Assembly (NCBI GenBank): GCA_004335635.1
Contig: QAXH01004466.1
Coordinates: 10,149-74,148, forward strand
Source of the DNA: Chloromonas sp. AAM2
Taxonomy: Eukaryota; Chlorophyta; Chlorophyceae; Chlamydomonadales; Chlamydomonadaceae
Direction of reading: 5' to 3'
DNA: 64,000 nucleotides
Below are positions 25,601-37,997 of this stretch, one piece after another. The position numbers were made by a program, and so were the translations under genes. Position 1 is the first letter of the stretch. The number at the start of each line of letters is the position of its first letter. The notes under the pieces are model-generated. The model did no database searches. It had not been told where the DNA came from and saw nothing but the letters and a program-made list of their open reading frames with translations.

Positions 25601-28600
25601 TAGCGTCTGGACACGTTGTTAAGTGGTCAAGCATTCAAACTCCTGCTGCCAGCACTTCATCAACACGGCTTTGCGCAGCTTGCAGCGCTGCAGACCAAAC
25701 CATGTCAAGAACAGTCGAACAGCGGCTGTCTCCTGCTTCAAACAAGCGGACAGCCACAAGCTCAGCCAGCTATGACATAAACCCTGGAATGGGCTTGATA
25801 TGCATGTTTAATCATGTGTTATCCACTCGTGGCCTTCAGTCATCAAAAGGTTCTCCGCAGCCTGACCATCACGTGGTGTGGCAAGCTAAGCATAGCGTAT
25901 ATATGTTGATCATCATCAGGCGCAAAGTGTTGACATGCTGACATCATGCAGGGGGTGCCAACATGAGGAAAGGGATGACATGGCCCTGCCGACCGCTTCT
26001 TGCCCTGAGCGAACAGACGAGTGCCAACAACACAGTGTGTGCCTGGCGTGTGCCGTCAGTTTACATCCTGCCAACAGCTTTCTAATGCTTCAACGACGCG
26101 AACAACCACCAACTCAGCCAGCTTTATGCCTGTCATGACACAAACCCAGTGGCTGTGCATACAAGTACTGGGCATAGTGTGGAACAGTCAGAGTGTTTTG
26201 TAGCCCTTGCCTTTCCACATCCCGGGCCTCAGGAATCTCCAAGAACCAGGTTGCACAGCAGCTCAAAGGGCTGTAAAAACTGTTCAACATCATCCCTGGT
26301 GATTGTACCTGGTTTTCCGTCCGCCGCCTGGAATGGGCTTGCGTCCACAAAGTCCCCGGTGAGCGCCCCCGCCTTGGAGCCCATGGACTCGATGAGCATG
26401 CCAATGGTCATGCGGGAGGGGAAGGCATGCGGGTTGATGATCAGGTCGGGCCGCATGCCTGTCTTTTCAGAGTAAGGCATGTTCACATCAGGCCACCTGA
26501 AACGGACAGAAATGGGACAGTCAGCGAGTAAAGATGACAATGCATGTAGTTGCGAACAACAAGTTCCCAAAACCAAATTTTGTACCATCGAGAGAGAACT
26601 ACAGAGGCCTGTTGGGTCTTTCACAGAATAGGAAAGTGTGTGAAATTGCGTGCAACCAACGGGCCAACCAACCAACCGAACGCTGACTAGTTCAGTTGCT
26701 GACCTGTCACAGTACGTCCTGCACCCCCCGCGACTCACAGTATGGAGAGCACGCCCTTCTGCCCGGCCCGGGACGCGAACTTGTCCCCTATGGTGGGCCG
26801 CCGGTCGAACCTGAGCTTGATGTTGGCGCACTGGGCACTGGTGCGGTCCCGCGTGCCCACCAGCGTCACCTGAAGCAAGGGAAAGGCAAGGGAAGGGCGG
26901 CGCACTCTAGGGTAGGGTAGGGTTGAGTCAGGCTCAGGGTGGCAAGTTGAGCCGAGGCAGAGGAGATTCAGCTACAATGAGATAGGCAAGAGTAAGGTAG
27001 ATTCAGGGCGGCAGACAGGTCATGGTGGGCAGCGGAGGAGTCGGCTAACCCTACGCTAACCTTCAAGAACCCCGCCCAGCCCCTACCTGGTCCACACACG
27101 CCACCTCCTCGCCCTTGAGCGGGTGCGGCTTGATGAACCCTGCCCAGTCCCTACCTGGTCCACACACGCCACCTCCTCGCCCTTGAGCAGGTGCGGCTTG
27201 ATGAACCCTGCCCAGTCCCTACCTGGTCCACACACGCCACCTCCTTCACCTTGAGCGGGTGCGGCTCAATGCACCCTGCCCAGTCCCTACCTGGTCCACA
27301 CACGCCACCTCCTCGCCCTTGAGCGGATGCGGCTTGAAGCGGCCGCTTGTGGCATCCTGGGTGCAGTACACCGCCTGCAGCACACACACGCACACACAAT
27401 CCAAGCCTGGGGCCACGTCGTATCACGTGCTTGGCATCACACATGTGCACGTACACGTCATGCGGTGAGCGGTGGCTGAGGTACGGCTGGGTCAGGCGCA
27501 GGTGGCAAGCACCAGGGCAAACACGCACCAGTCACTGATAAGCCTAGTCATGGCCCCAGCCCTGATGCTAGTCAGAACCGTGACCGGATTGTCTGGAACC
27601 CGATAGCCCCACTTCAGTCGTCTGACCCCGGTCATCATCAAAACCCTAGTCAAAGACCCCATTGCGTGTCCCGCCTCCCCAGCACTCGCCTGTCCCGGCC
27701 AGATGACAGCCCCCGGATGCGGCAGCCCGTCCGGCCCCAGGTGGTCGAACTCTTTGTTGGCGGGCTGCGGGTCCACGCCAAACCGCTGCACGGCCGGGCT
27801 GGTGAGGGGCGAGGGGACGTTCTGGGGCAGGCGCTGGCCGAACGCGCCCACGGGCCGCACAAAGGGCTTGCCCTGCGAGCAAGACGTGGTGGGTGTTGGA
27901 GTCGGGAAGTTGTGGTAGGCCGAAAGGTACAGTTGGTGGGATAAGGGTGCCTGTAACTCCGTTTGGGCAAGTTGTGGTAGGGTAAGGAGATGAGTACAAC
28001 AAACATACGGTTGAGGGCAGAATAAGTGTGATTTCAACAGCAGAAGCGCACTAAGGGCCTGCCCTGTCAGTCAGGGTGGGGTCGAGTGTGAGGTGAGTGG
28101 GTGAAGGGTGTGATTTGGGCAGTTGTTGTGATTTGGCCTAGTTGTGGTGGGGTAAGGCGATGCGGATCACAAATCTGGTGGGTTAAGGCTAGTCGAGCAA
28201 GGGCGACAGTACGATCGGTGGCATGGACATCAGAGGGAAAGCAACGTGGGCATGTAACTGCTCCAAAGTAAGCTCTGTACATGCGGGCTAACGCCTTCTT
28301 TGCATGGGATGCTTTTCCGCTTGTGGTGTTGCCACTTGAGGTGTCGACAAACCCACACCCTCATTCTCATCCGTCCACCTCCTTCCACACCCACCCGCAC
28401 TTGTGTATGATATGAGGGCTCAAGTCTCAACACAACACAGACTGCTCGCTAAGCCACACAGCTGCATTCAAAACATCACACACGCGTAAATACCCATCCC
28501 ACTCCTCCCCCTTTACCCACTATCATGAGCCCCATGATCCAAGTCATGGCCATGCGAGACATGCTTCTTGTTCAGATGCGTGATTGATCCTTACGCCATC

Positions 28601-31600
28601 TTCTGTTCCACTTGTGGAATGATTAAGATGTAAACACACACACACACCCTGCCACACTCTACCCACACACGCACCTGCGCCCTGGCGTCCAGGGGCTCGG
28701 GCGCGAACACCTGCTTGGCGCCCTTGTTGTCGCGGAGGTCCACCATCTCGGTCTTGTACATGAAGGCGTGGCACAGCCCGCGCTCCATGCTGCTCTTGTT
28801 AAGAATCATGGCGTCCTCCATGTCGTAACCTGACAGGAAAAAAACCGGCACAGATGACTGCTTTCAAACTGCGTCGCCACCACTGGTGACTTGGCATCAC
28901 TGATGTTTGCCTTGTTGTCGTGCTATTGTTGAGCTAAGTTTCAGCTAGGGTTGAGCAAGGGCTGAGCTGGGATTGAGTTGAGTGGCGCAAACAGAACCTA
29001 ATTGGCTAGGGTTTACATACTTGTGTCGCTGGCCGGCAAGCAACACTGACAAGCGTGCGGGTTGAGCTAGGGTTGAGCTAGGGTTAAGCTAGATTTGAGC
29101 CTAGGTTGAGCTAGGATTGGGATTTTCATACTGTGCTTTCGCAGCTGTACTTCGGCCAGTGATGCAGCTGCATATCTTCTTCCCGAGTCACCTCACCGCC
29201 CACCTGTGTAGGCCAGCACTGCCACCACTGCGTTGGTGCCGCTGGGGTACTCGTCCATGTGATAGGTGTCATAGCGGGAGGTGCGGGCCAGCGGGCTCTG
29301 GGGCGTCTGGAGCCGGTACAGCTTGGTGTCAGTCCTGGGGAAACAGCAGGCATCCGTTAACAACAGTTCTTTGAAAACGTATTATGGGGCATACATGAGG
29401 TGCAGGGTAAGTGCAGCCAGGACAGATGAATACATGAGGAATGCATACCCAGGAAACAGGCTTAGCAAGTGTCTTATCTACACTGGTTTACAGGCTTTAC
29501 TTCACGTAGTGATGGCTGTGTGGTACAAAGGGTGTCTGGGTTTCTGTTTGCTTTGCGCAGCCTGACATTCATCAACTGGTAACAATGATTTGCTGAGCAC
29601 AATGCGGAGTGCAGTAATTCCCTTTGGAGTGCAGTAAAGGGCCCCCTCCAACCCCCCGGACCCCCCAGACTGTGCCACCCCACTGATCTCGATAGAATTG
29701 CCAAATAGAATCGCCTCCGCCCACCAACCGTTTCTTACAACGATATTATTGGGCCCTGCCCCACCAGACCCAGGGCCTCGGCCAACCGGCATGATAACGC
29801 CGGTTATAATAATGCGAGGACGGCTATTGTTCAATGATAAGGCAGAATCTGAAGTGCTACAATAGTTATAGTTGGCCCCAGCACGTGTCTTGTTGCCGTT
29901 GTCAGGGCGCGTGCCCAGCCTGCTCCCACCTGTGTCGGATGGCCTGTGCCGGCGTGCCAATGGTCTGCTTGGCCATCTGGCACTGGTACATGTTCCGGGG
30001 CGACTGGTTGTAGTCGCTGTAGGGCGTCATGGATGCCACCACGCTCAGCAGCGACCCGGCCGACAGTTCCTCGTGGGTGAAGCGGAGCGAGGCGGAACCG
30101 CCCACACCGCCGTCAGGGCAGCTGCAACCGATGCACGTGACCAAGAAGGTGCGTTGGTTACAACCGTGTGTGCAGCACAACTTGTCACCTCAGCAACAGG
30201 GCTCAAAATTGCTGCCTGGGCCCTGAGATTCTCTGCTAAGGCTGTCCAGATAAGGTCATCAAAACCCATCCAGCTTCCAACAAAACCATATCCTAACAAG
30301 TTAATGGTAGGTGCCTTGAAGCAAGATGGATAACTATGAATAAAATGCTAAGCGAACCACCAGAACCAGCACCGTTCCTCAGACCCCACCCCGCCCCACC
30401 CCCCTCTCACCGAATGGGCATGTTGCTCTGCTCCAGCGTGCCGATCATCTCCACATGGCCGGAGCCCGTCTGCCTGACGGGCCGGGTCATGCGCGCGGCC
30501 TGGCTGAACAGCATCACTCCCGGGTAGACGCCGCCCAGCAGGTATGGAATGTGGACGACCTGGGCAGGAGAAACGGTTGGAAATGTACGGCAAGGGATGG
30601 CCTAGCTGAGCAGTGTCACCCCTGGATAGGCCAATAGTAGATGAAAATCACAACTCGTAATGAAAAACAAACGTCTGTGCAGACCAGCACAGCCTGAGTC
30701 CGCCTGTCGAAACAGCACTTACTTCTTGTCTTCATATGTTGTGACCCTTCATGTGTTGCGACCCTTCCATATGTTGTGACCCTTCCATATGTTGTGAGCC
30801 TTGGCCTGCATGTGAATCTCACTCACTTCTAGGTGTGATGGCAGTAGCACCTCCGCTGTGGTCAGGTTCTTGAGCTCTTCTTCCATGCCCTGCAGGTGGC
30901 CCAGCTCAGCGGACCGGTCCACCGCCAGCTTAACCGCCTTGATGTGGCGCAGCCTGCAGCAGAAACGTCAACAGCCATGCAGAATGTTTGTACACGTGCC
31001 TCACAAGGATGTACGCTTGAGCGCCGCACTACACGCGGAAAAGTGGCATGCTGATGCATGGCCTAAAACATGTGCTCGTGTGAGAGAGCCATGCGTGCGA
31101 CTGGTGCTTCGCCCCGAAGGTCGATGAACACCGTGCTCCTAAGGTGCCTGCAAACCTCCAGAGCACAATGACTGCTCCTGACCCAATCCTCCTCCCCCTC
31201 TTGCCCACTGGCCTCCTGACCCAATCCTCCTCCCCCTCTTGCCCACTGGCCTCCTGACCCAATCCTCCTCCCCCCCTTGCCCACTGGCCTCCTGACCCAA
31301 TCCTCCTCCCCCCCTTGCCCACTGGCCTCCTGACCCAGGCATTCAATCGCTGCCCTACATTTCCGGCATGGCTAGGATGGCCTGACCCAAGCCCACATCA
31401 CCCAATTCTTCCCTCACCTCGCGACCATCTGCGCTGCCTGTTCCGCCGCCACGGTTCCCACCATGCATCCGTCCAGCATGACGGTGAGGTGCAGGGGCGG
31501 GCTGGGGGGGACCACAGCGGGGGAGGAGGGAACCATGCCCAAGGAACACAACACCTGGCGGAAGTGAAAGCATTGCACACACAGACATGTATAATGAAGC

Positions 31601-34600
31601 ACTCTACAACAGGGGCCATGTGGTGCCAGTGTTATTACATGATATATTTTTTTCTTTTATTATATTTCTTCTTCCGCGCCATGGCGCCCAACTCTCGAAG
31701 TCTGGAGAGCGCCAGAAACTGGCGCGGGCGCCAGCTAACAAGAGTGCTGATCCACGCAGTAAGGAAGCAACACACACGCCCAGACTCATCAGGACTCGAT
31801 ATTCAGAACCCCATGGAACAAATCCACTCTCCGCCTTCCGACGGCATTCCGATGTACGCCGTCCAATGAACAGCACAGTTGCGTCCTAGTACGATGACGG
31901 GTCTATGTGCACTGTCACTCTTCCACCGCCACCCCCTGTCACACTCTCACGGCAAGCAAGCCTAACACGGTCACACCAAGCAAGTCCCCCACTCTCACAC
32001 TACCGCCCGCAAATCATGAGATGGGGAGCAGATGTTCATGCAAGCCGGTCCCACAGCACACCTGCATGATTGCAGTCCGCAGGCGGTGCGGGTCGTCCGC
32101 GTCCTGCGTGACCACCCGCGTGTGCGCGGCAAAGTGATTCAAAAGCCCGCAGGGGGATCCGTCGGGCGTGTGGACCGGGCAGAAGAAGCCCCAGCTCTCG
32201 GGCAGCAGCTTGCGCACGGTGGTGGTGCGGATCTCGGCAAAGTAGGCGCCGCGGTGAACGGAACGGAAGTGACTCAGGTACCTACAGCAGAGCATGGCCA
32301 TCACAGCCATTGGACACACACAAGGATACCCAGGGGCGCGTCAAACCTGAGAGTAGACCTTCTCATGCAGTTCTCCTGTCACACCAGCTATCAGGGAGTG
32401 GCTGAGGCACCTGCGCCCCGGGTTAGCCGCTGGTGCAGTGGTGCGGCATGCATAAAGGAGGAACTGGGTGGTGCGAGGTCAGGGCTGAGGAGATACATTG
32501 CAGTGAATTGTGTACATACGGACCGTACCCTGACTTTGATCGGTGACTGCCCTGTGTCAATGCGTCAAGGCAGTTGCAATACAACGCAACGCAAGGCAGT
32601 TGCGACATGTCCGAGAGAAATAAGACGCCTCATTCGTGCCCCTGCCCGGGTCCTCACCTCCACCAGTTGAGTTTCTCCGCCACGATTGTGAATCCCGAGG
32701 TCTGGCTGAGGTCCAGGCCGCTCTTTGACACGAGGTTGCCGGTGTTGAGCAGGTACTCCACCTTGCGGCCCACGTCAGGGAGCTTGTCACACACCTGCAC
32801 ATATGGGCGGGGTTTCGGTTGGTGAGTGTTGCGGTTGGTGGGGGGTGCTTGTCACACACCTGCACAGATGGGCGGGGTTTCGGTTGGTGAGTACTGCGGT
32901 TGGTGGGGGGTGCTTGTCACACACCTGCACACATGGGCGGGGTTTCGGTTGGTCAGTGTTGCGGTTGGGGGGGGGGGGGGCTTGTCACACGCCTGCTGGG
33001 TAGGGTTTGGGAGTTGAGGATTCAGGTTTGGTGAAGCGCACCGACGGCTTGTGCCCACAACCCATCCACCGGTTCCTCTCACACGCGAGTATACAGCGCT
33101 GAACTGTTGACGCACTTGCCTGTATTGCCTACATAAGCCTTCCAGAAACCCTACCCTCATCACCATCACCGTCTGTATATGTACGATCCATCACTAAGCA
33201 GAACGCTGTCACCGCACTCACAGCGGGTAGGCCTAGCGGTGCTTCAAATAAAAACCTTGACACCCTAAGTCTGCACAGACAATCCACATCCACTGCGTTT
33301 GAAGATTGATGCGTTTGAAGATTGAACTTCCCTGAATCGCCTACCTCAGTTTTGCCAAAACCTTGCCCGCATCGTCATCATCACCGGCTAGCCGCACCTT
33401 GGTTTGATTGCCGGGAACCCACTTCTAAAGTGGTTCGTTATGTTAACAAGGCACCTGCCGCAAAGGGTCGCGGCCATTGTAAGAGACCATGGCTGAGGCA
33501 AGTGCCCTGAGCTTAGCCCCACCTTCTTCAGGTACGCTTCGTCCTCTAGGTTCACGCCTGCCGCCGCCCCCGCCCGCTCCGCCAGCACCGCCTGCGCCAT
33601 GTAGGGCTGCGGGTCCAGGCCCAGGTCCTTGCGCAGCAGGCCCCGCAGCATGTCTAGGCAGTCCTCCAGCTTCTCCTGCGGGGTGGCAAACACAGAGGAC
33701 ACGGCGACAGTCACAGAAAAAACGAATGGGATGGACACGACTCGAAGGCAACGCCTCGCCTGCCACACGTCATGGTCACACCGCCGCCACCAAATGCTGA
33801 GGACAGTTCGTCGAGAAGCTGACAGGGAAACGGATTGGAAAACGAATCAGGTAGACGGCCAACGTCAAGGCAGTCACCAAGCTTCAGTATTACAGGCCAC
33901 GCCCCCCCTCCCCCCCCCAAATGTTGAAGCACTGACAGCCCCGGTGTTACGAATAAAAGGGTGGATCTGGGGCAACATGGGGGAAACGAATCGGAACAGT
34001 ATGCATCACAGCAGGAGAGAAGCAGTGTACGTCCTGGTCACAATGCTGCCACCAGTGGTCGGTGCCCGAACTTCTCCTGCGGGAGAAGCTCAGCTCAGTG
34101 GTCCACCATGCCAAACTATGCCGCCTGCTGGCAGACTGGTGTTAATAAACAATAACCAGTCAACGTACGATGGCACAGTGACACATATGTGCATGCTCCC
34201 CCTGTCATCATGCCACCATACATGCATGCATGCATGCATGCATGCATGCGCCTCTCCTTTACCTTGAAGAACTTGCACATGAGGTGTCCCGGCATCATGA
34301 GCTCGTGATGAGTCAGCGCGTCCGCATTGTCCTCACAGCAAGCACTGTTCACCTGGAAAACAAGGGCAGGCAGAAACGGTTTGCCAGTCACACGGTACGG
34401 AACAAACAGTTGCAGCAACGGAACAAGCTGTGTCAGCAGCAGGGCAGACAGACAGACAAGCAACCTGCCATGGGACAAACTTGGGAAACACAAAGAAACA
34501 GTCAGCCCACCTAACGAGCAGACACCCCAAACCACATTCTTCCTCTTATACAATCTCGGCATACAATACTATTGCCCATTCTTCCGCAACCCATTGAGTA

Positions 34601-37600
34601 GACCAACCAAGCAGCCGATACCCTCACACAAATGCCACGCTAACCCAAGCCTGTCTGCAGCACGCACCAGTGCATACAGCTTGTTGAGCATGTGCAGCAG
34701 CAGCGCCAGCTTGTCCGCCATCTGCGGCCCCGGGATGTGCGGGAACACATACTCGCCCAACAGCTCCCTGGCCACGTCCAGGGAGGAGGTGCCGCGGGGC
34801 TTGTCCAGGAGGGTGCGGAAGTGTGACCCGAGGTACGTCAGGCACTGGGCCCTGGGGAGGAAAAGAGTGATGCGGGGGTGTGAGATGGGTGGCGAGGTAT
34901 CAAGTGCATCAGCCATGCCCTACTTGTTAAGCACTAGTGTTGCTGTGTGCGACTTCAAAACACCAACACCGCTATGTGTCAAGTGTCCCTGACTGGAGCG
35001 GCAACATGGAGCGGCTGACTCGTGGCGCTGTGATTAGACAAATCCTGGCCCTAACCTGGCACTGCCCGCCATCTCAGCCTTAGCCTGGCTTACCCTAGCC
35101 CAAAACCCAGCCCTACCTAGTCGTGAGTCCCAGTTTTGCGGGTGTCTGCAGCAGCAGCTCGGCGCGCTCTGACACAAAGGCGGCGTGGCCCGAGCCCGCA
35201 GGCGCCCCCGCCACAATCTTATCATACAACTCCCTGTCTGACACCTGCATGGGCAGAAGTAGAACCACAATGTGAGTGATGCGTTTGGAAACCGACATGA
35301 AAACAGAAAGTATGAGATACCGTGAGCAGAAAAAGTGACTATGACATAACTGGTGTGCAATCTTGTGGTGCATTGGCTGGGTTAATTTGGCACTCCACAT
35401 GATTGTTACAGCTAGTTTGGTCTATATTCATACAGGAGCAACCGATTGCTTCTCAGTGCAGCCCCAGTGCACCAGAGGCGACCCTAACCCACCTCCAGAA
35501 AGCACTTGAGCAGCAGTCCCGCGGGAATGAAGTACTCAGCCCGGCGCATGGTGAAGGCGAAGTTGACGGTGCCGTCCGTCAGGTAATGACACCGCACAGT
35601 GGCGGACGACTGGTCGGGACGAACACACCTGGAAACGCACAACAAATGTGCGAACATACAAGGCCCTCTCTTATCCTTCGGCGTTGCTGTGCTACCCCCT
35701 GCCCTCTCTTCAAGGCATGCGGGGGGTAGTTTTTGGGGGGGGGAGGAGGGGAGAAAAAATCAAGTGCTGCACACACTCCCCCGGGACGCAGAGAATGGAT
35801 TTGAAACCTACCAGGTATAGCCTGTCGCCCAGTCTTGATCAATGCGAGCTGCTTGCAATGTTACATCAATCACATCGCATTGGAATGTTGCAATCCGTTG
35901 ATGGTTGCAAAGTATGGTATGGAGTGCTTTGTTACTGTCGCCATGCACCCTACCCAGCCCTGACAATACTCGTTTGCCATCATTTCAGCTCTTGTATAGG
36001 AATGGCAAGCTTTGCCACCGTGCCCTGCCCAGCCCGAGTACCCTGCCCAGCCCAAGTACCCTGCCCAGCCCAACCATGGGGGTGGGGGTGGGGGGGTTGT
36101 TGAAAAATCAGGTGCTGCACACTCCCCAGGGACGCAGAGGATGGATTTAGAAACTACCAGGTATAGTCTGTCGCCCAGTCCTGATCAAATCAAGCTGCAT
36201 TCCATCAGTGTTGCATCAATCACATGTAAAAACATCTGAATGTTGCGATTCGTTGATTGTTGCAAAGTATGTCATCTGAGATGGGGTGTACAGTCCCCAT
36301 GTAACCTACCCACCCCTGACAAAACTCTTTTGCCATCAAATTGTATATATAGGTATGGCATGATTTGCCACCGTGCCCTGCCCAGCCAGAGTACCCTGCC
36401 CAGCCCAACCTTTACACAGGCCGCACCTCAGCAGCGTTGCACACTCCGTGTAGTTTGAGCCTCGCTTGCGGTAGGCCCCTCGCCTCAACCCCATCACGTA
36501 GTGTCGCCTCTGAGCAATGAGCGTGCGAATGATGCGCTCAATGCCGTTGCACACAAAGTAACCGCCCATCTCGTTGGCCTCCTCCTTAACCGCCACCAAC
36601 TGCTCCCGGCTCAGGCCGTTCAGGTGGCATTTGCTGGTGCACGTCATGATGGGGATGCTGCCCAGCCTGCAATGAGTAAGAGTCAGCAGTGCTGGCATGT
36701 TTGGTGTCATAGTCATAAGCATGATCACTGGAGATGGTAGACAAAGACGGCCCCGGATTGTCAGCTTTGCCATGTCTGGTGATCATAAAGTCGCCCCAGC
36801 ATACATGGTCACTGGGAGACTGAAATCGTGTGAAGGAGATGGAAACTGAGACTTTGACGGCCCACATTCTGCCGTCTCCGGTGATCATGGCAATAGAATC
36901 TCCCCATCTGCCTGTCACCTCTGCCATGTTGAAGCCTCTGCCAAAGCTTCATTCTACAGCCTGCTGCACAAAGCCAAAAACATACTTTGCGATATGTTGA
37001 AGCTGACCTTAGGTGCTCCCACTGCCACCAGTCAACCCGGCCAGCGGCCTGATCACGTGACCTGCTGATAGCGCCACCCACCCACCCCGCCTACCTCTTC
37101 TTAAACGAGCCATGCGTCAGCCCGTCCGCACGCTCCCAGTTGACGGTTATTTCCAACGGACCCTTGTAGGTGGTACCCTGCACGTGACAGATGTGAGGCA
37201 CACATGATAGGTATGACGCGCACGTGGCAGGTGCGAGCCGCACGTGATGTCACACAATGCGTGTTGGTAGATTCTCGTCACATAACGCTCGCCAGAACCT
37301 GCTTGGCGCCTTGATATGGCAGCATCTACACATGCGGCAACTTGGCACATCCCACAGTGGCGGCTTGGCACATTTGTGTCGTGGGGTCGCTGCGTTACCA
37401 GTTGGGACTTGTACCACTTGCCCTGCTGAGAGCCTCGCCTGACCCTTAACAATCACCAGAGCATAAACACTCACACATTTCCCCCTTGCCCTGGCTGAGC
37501 GGATCAATATGCAAAGCATACCATACCGCAAAGCATACCATCTGCCGGACTCTGTAGAAGGCTTATGGTAAGCCGATACAACACGATTATTGTACGGGTA

Positions 37601-37997
37601 CCCACCGCTTCTCTGCACTCCCAAGGGAACAGACGTGTGTCCGACGTAGGGGCGGCGTCCTCTCGCACTGGCTTACTGATCTGTGGGTCTGAGAATGAGA
37701 ACCAATACGTGTGCTGGGTGGTGGGGTGTGTCACCTGCGCATGTGGCAGCCATGTCAACGTTTTGATACGTGATGCCGTTTGATTGCCACCTTTGACGTG
37801 CCATGCGTCAAGTGCATGATTTACCAATCCCCATATGCATGCGCATGCAAGCATGCTCGCACCTCGATTCGCTTCAAGTCAGCCACGACGTTGTGCATGC
37901 CATAGCTGTAGAAGTAATTCATGGATTCCACATGCGGTTGTACCAGGTCCACATACTCCTGTGGTACCTTGTCCCCAGACACTAGACCCCTGTCCAT
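22613..37997 (-). CDS. RPA2: DNA-directed RNA polymerase I second-largest subunit
   Basis: 25 exons in reading order: 37997-37863, 37734-37606, 37177-37095, 36666-36427, 35628-35493, 35244-35117, 34851-34668, 34352-34263, 33675-33523, 32794-32658, 32281-32062, 31554-31418, 30953-30827, 30559-30411, 30121-29930, 29334-29204, 28829-28675, 27872-27690, 27374-27291, 26869-26739, 26496-26309, 25384-25218, 24958-24885, 23313-23035, 22670-22613 (TAA). The total of 3690 nt gives 1229 residues; the family is about 1130-1200. Landmarks: [12 protein letters not shown] near the start, [16 protein letters not shown] (exon 4), [32 protein letters not shown] (about 791), [12 protein letters not shown] (about 959), [14 protein letters not shown] and [14 protein letters not shown]. 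The C-terminal zinc-binding pairs are C1152/C1155 and C1191/C1194. The VNGIE-type and C-terminal motifs point to Pol I (POLR1B/Rpa135), which transcribes rRNA in the nucleolus, rather than Pol II or III. Intron 18 is GC-AG. Introns carry many repeats, listed separately. Confidence 0.97.
23540..23890. repeat. Intronic repeat family, copy A
   Basis: In intron 23 of the Pol I gene. It shares with copies B and C the segments CCACTCGTGGCCTTCAGTCA, CTCCGCAGCCTGACCATCAC and GCTAAGCATAGCGTATATAT. Similarity to B extends upstream (CATACATG.ACACATT, GGCATGACCA, GATGCAAAGGA). A carries CGCGGTGTGGCCAG where the others have CGTGGTGTGGCAAG. Confidence 0.85.
24280..24650. repeat. Intronic repeat family, copy B
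   Basis: Second copy in the same intron, about 740 bp from copy A. Its core is nearly identical to copy C, but its 3' flank diverges after GCGTATATAT. Confidence 0.85.
25785..25960. repeat. Intronic repeat family, copy C
   Basis: Third copy, in intron 21 of the Pol I gene. The core matches B almost perfectly. Its 3' flank (GTTGATCATCATCAGG, then GTGTTGACATGCTGACATCA) matches A instead, so the three copies have a mosaic relationship. Confidence 0.85.
27070..27340. repeat. 68-bp tandem repeat duplicating the exon 19 donor region
   Basis: CTACCTGGTCCACACACGCC occurs at 27083, 27151, 27219 and 27287, an exact 68-bp spacing. On the minus strand each unit carries the end of exon 19 plus its GTAGGG donor. 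The unit at 27287 contains the true exon end (27291). Reading through the first donor meets an in-frame TGA in the next unit, so only the proximal site gives full-length protein. Confidence 0.95.
28920..29130. repeat. Degenerate GTTGAGCTAGG repeats
   Basis: Irregular array of an 11-base unit (GTTGAGCTAGG and variants), clearest at about 29058-29115, in intron 16 of the Pol I gene. Confidence 0.7.
30587..30640. repeat. Decayed copy of part of exon 14
   Basis: In intron 13, GGCCTAGCTGAGCAGTGTCA followed by CCCCTGGATAGG resembles the plus-strand text of exon 14 at about 30496-30535 (GGCCTGGCTGAACAGCATCA, then CTCCCGGGTAGAC). It seems to be an old local duplication. Confidence 0.5.
30735..30800. 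repeat. About 20-bp tandem repeat near the exon 13 donor
   Basis: Three to four copies of CATATGTTGTGACCCTTC with variants, within 90 bp of the exon 13 5' splice site of the Pol I gene. Confidence 0.85.
31176..31336. repeat. 38-bp minisatellite
   Basis: TCCTGACCC recurs at 31176, 31214, 31252, 31290 and 31328, an exact 38-bp period (four full units). Units contain AATCCTCCTCCCC and CTTGCCCACTGGCC. In intron 12 of the Pol I gene. Confidence 0.95.
32783..33000. repeat. 65-bp tandem repeat duplicating the exon 10 acceptor region
   Basis: CTTGTCACAC occurs at 32783, 32848, 32913 and 32981 (spacings 65, 65, 68). On the minus strand each of the first three units carries GTGCAG|GTGTGTGACAAG, which is the exon 10 acceptor with the first bases of the exon. 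The copy at 32783 is the real junction (exon start 32794). Confidence 0.93.
34221..34249. repeat. (CATG)7 microsatellite
   Basis: Uninterrupted CATG run, self-complementary, 14 bp inside intron 8 from the exon 8 donor of the Pol I gene. Confidence 0.95.
35745..36412. repeat. About 345-bp tandem duplication in intron 4
   Basis: About 35745-36085 and 36086-36412 align throughout: TGCTGCAC at 35765 and 36113, CTACCAGGTATAG in both, ACATCAATCACAT versus GCATCAATCACAT, GTTGCAAAGTATG, and GCCACCGTGCCCTGCCCAGC at the ends. Spacing is about 348 bp. Divergence is moderate, so the event is older than the 108-bp one at 4273. Confidence 0.9.

Noticed and set aside
32000..32300. RNA polymerase II or III second subunit
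   Set aside because: The [16 protein letters not shown] block, GYDMEDAM context and C-terminal [17 protein letters not shown] match the Pol I subunit best.
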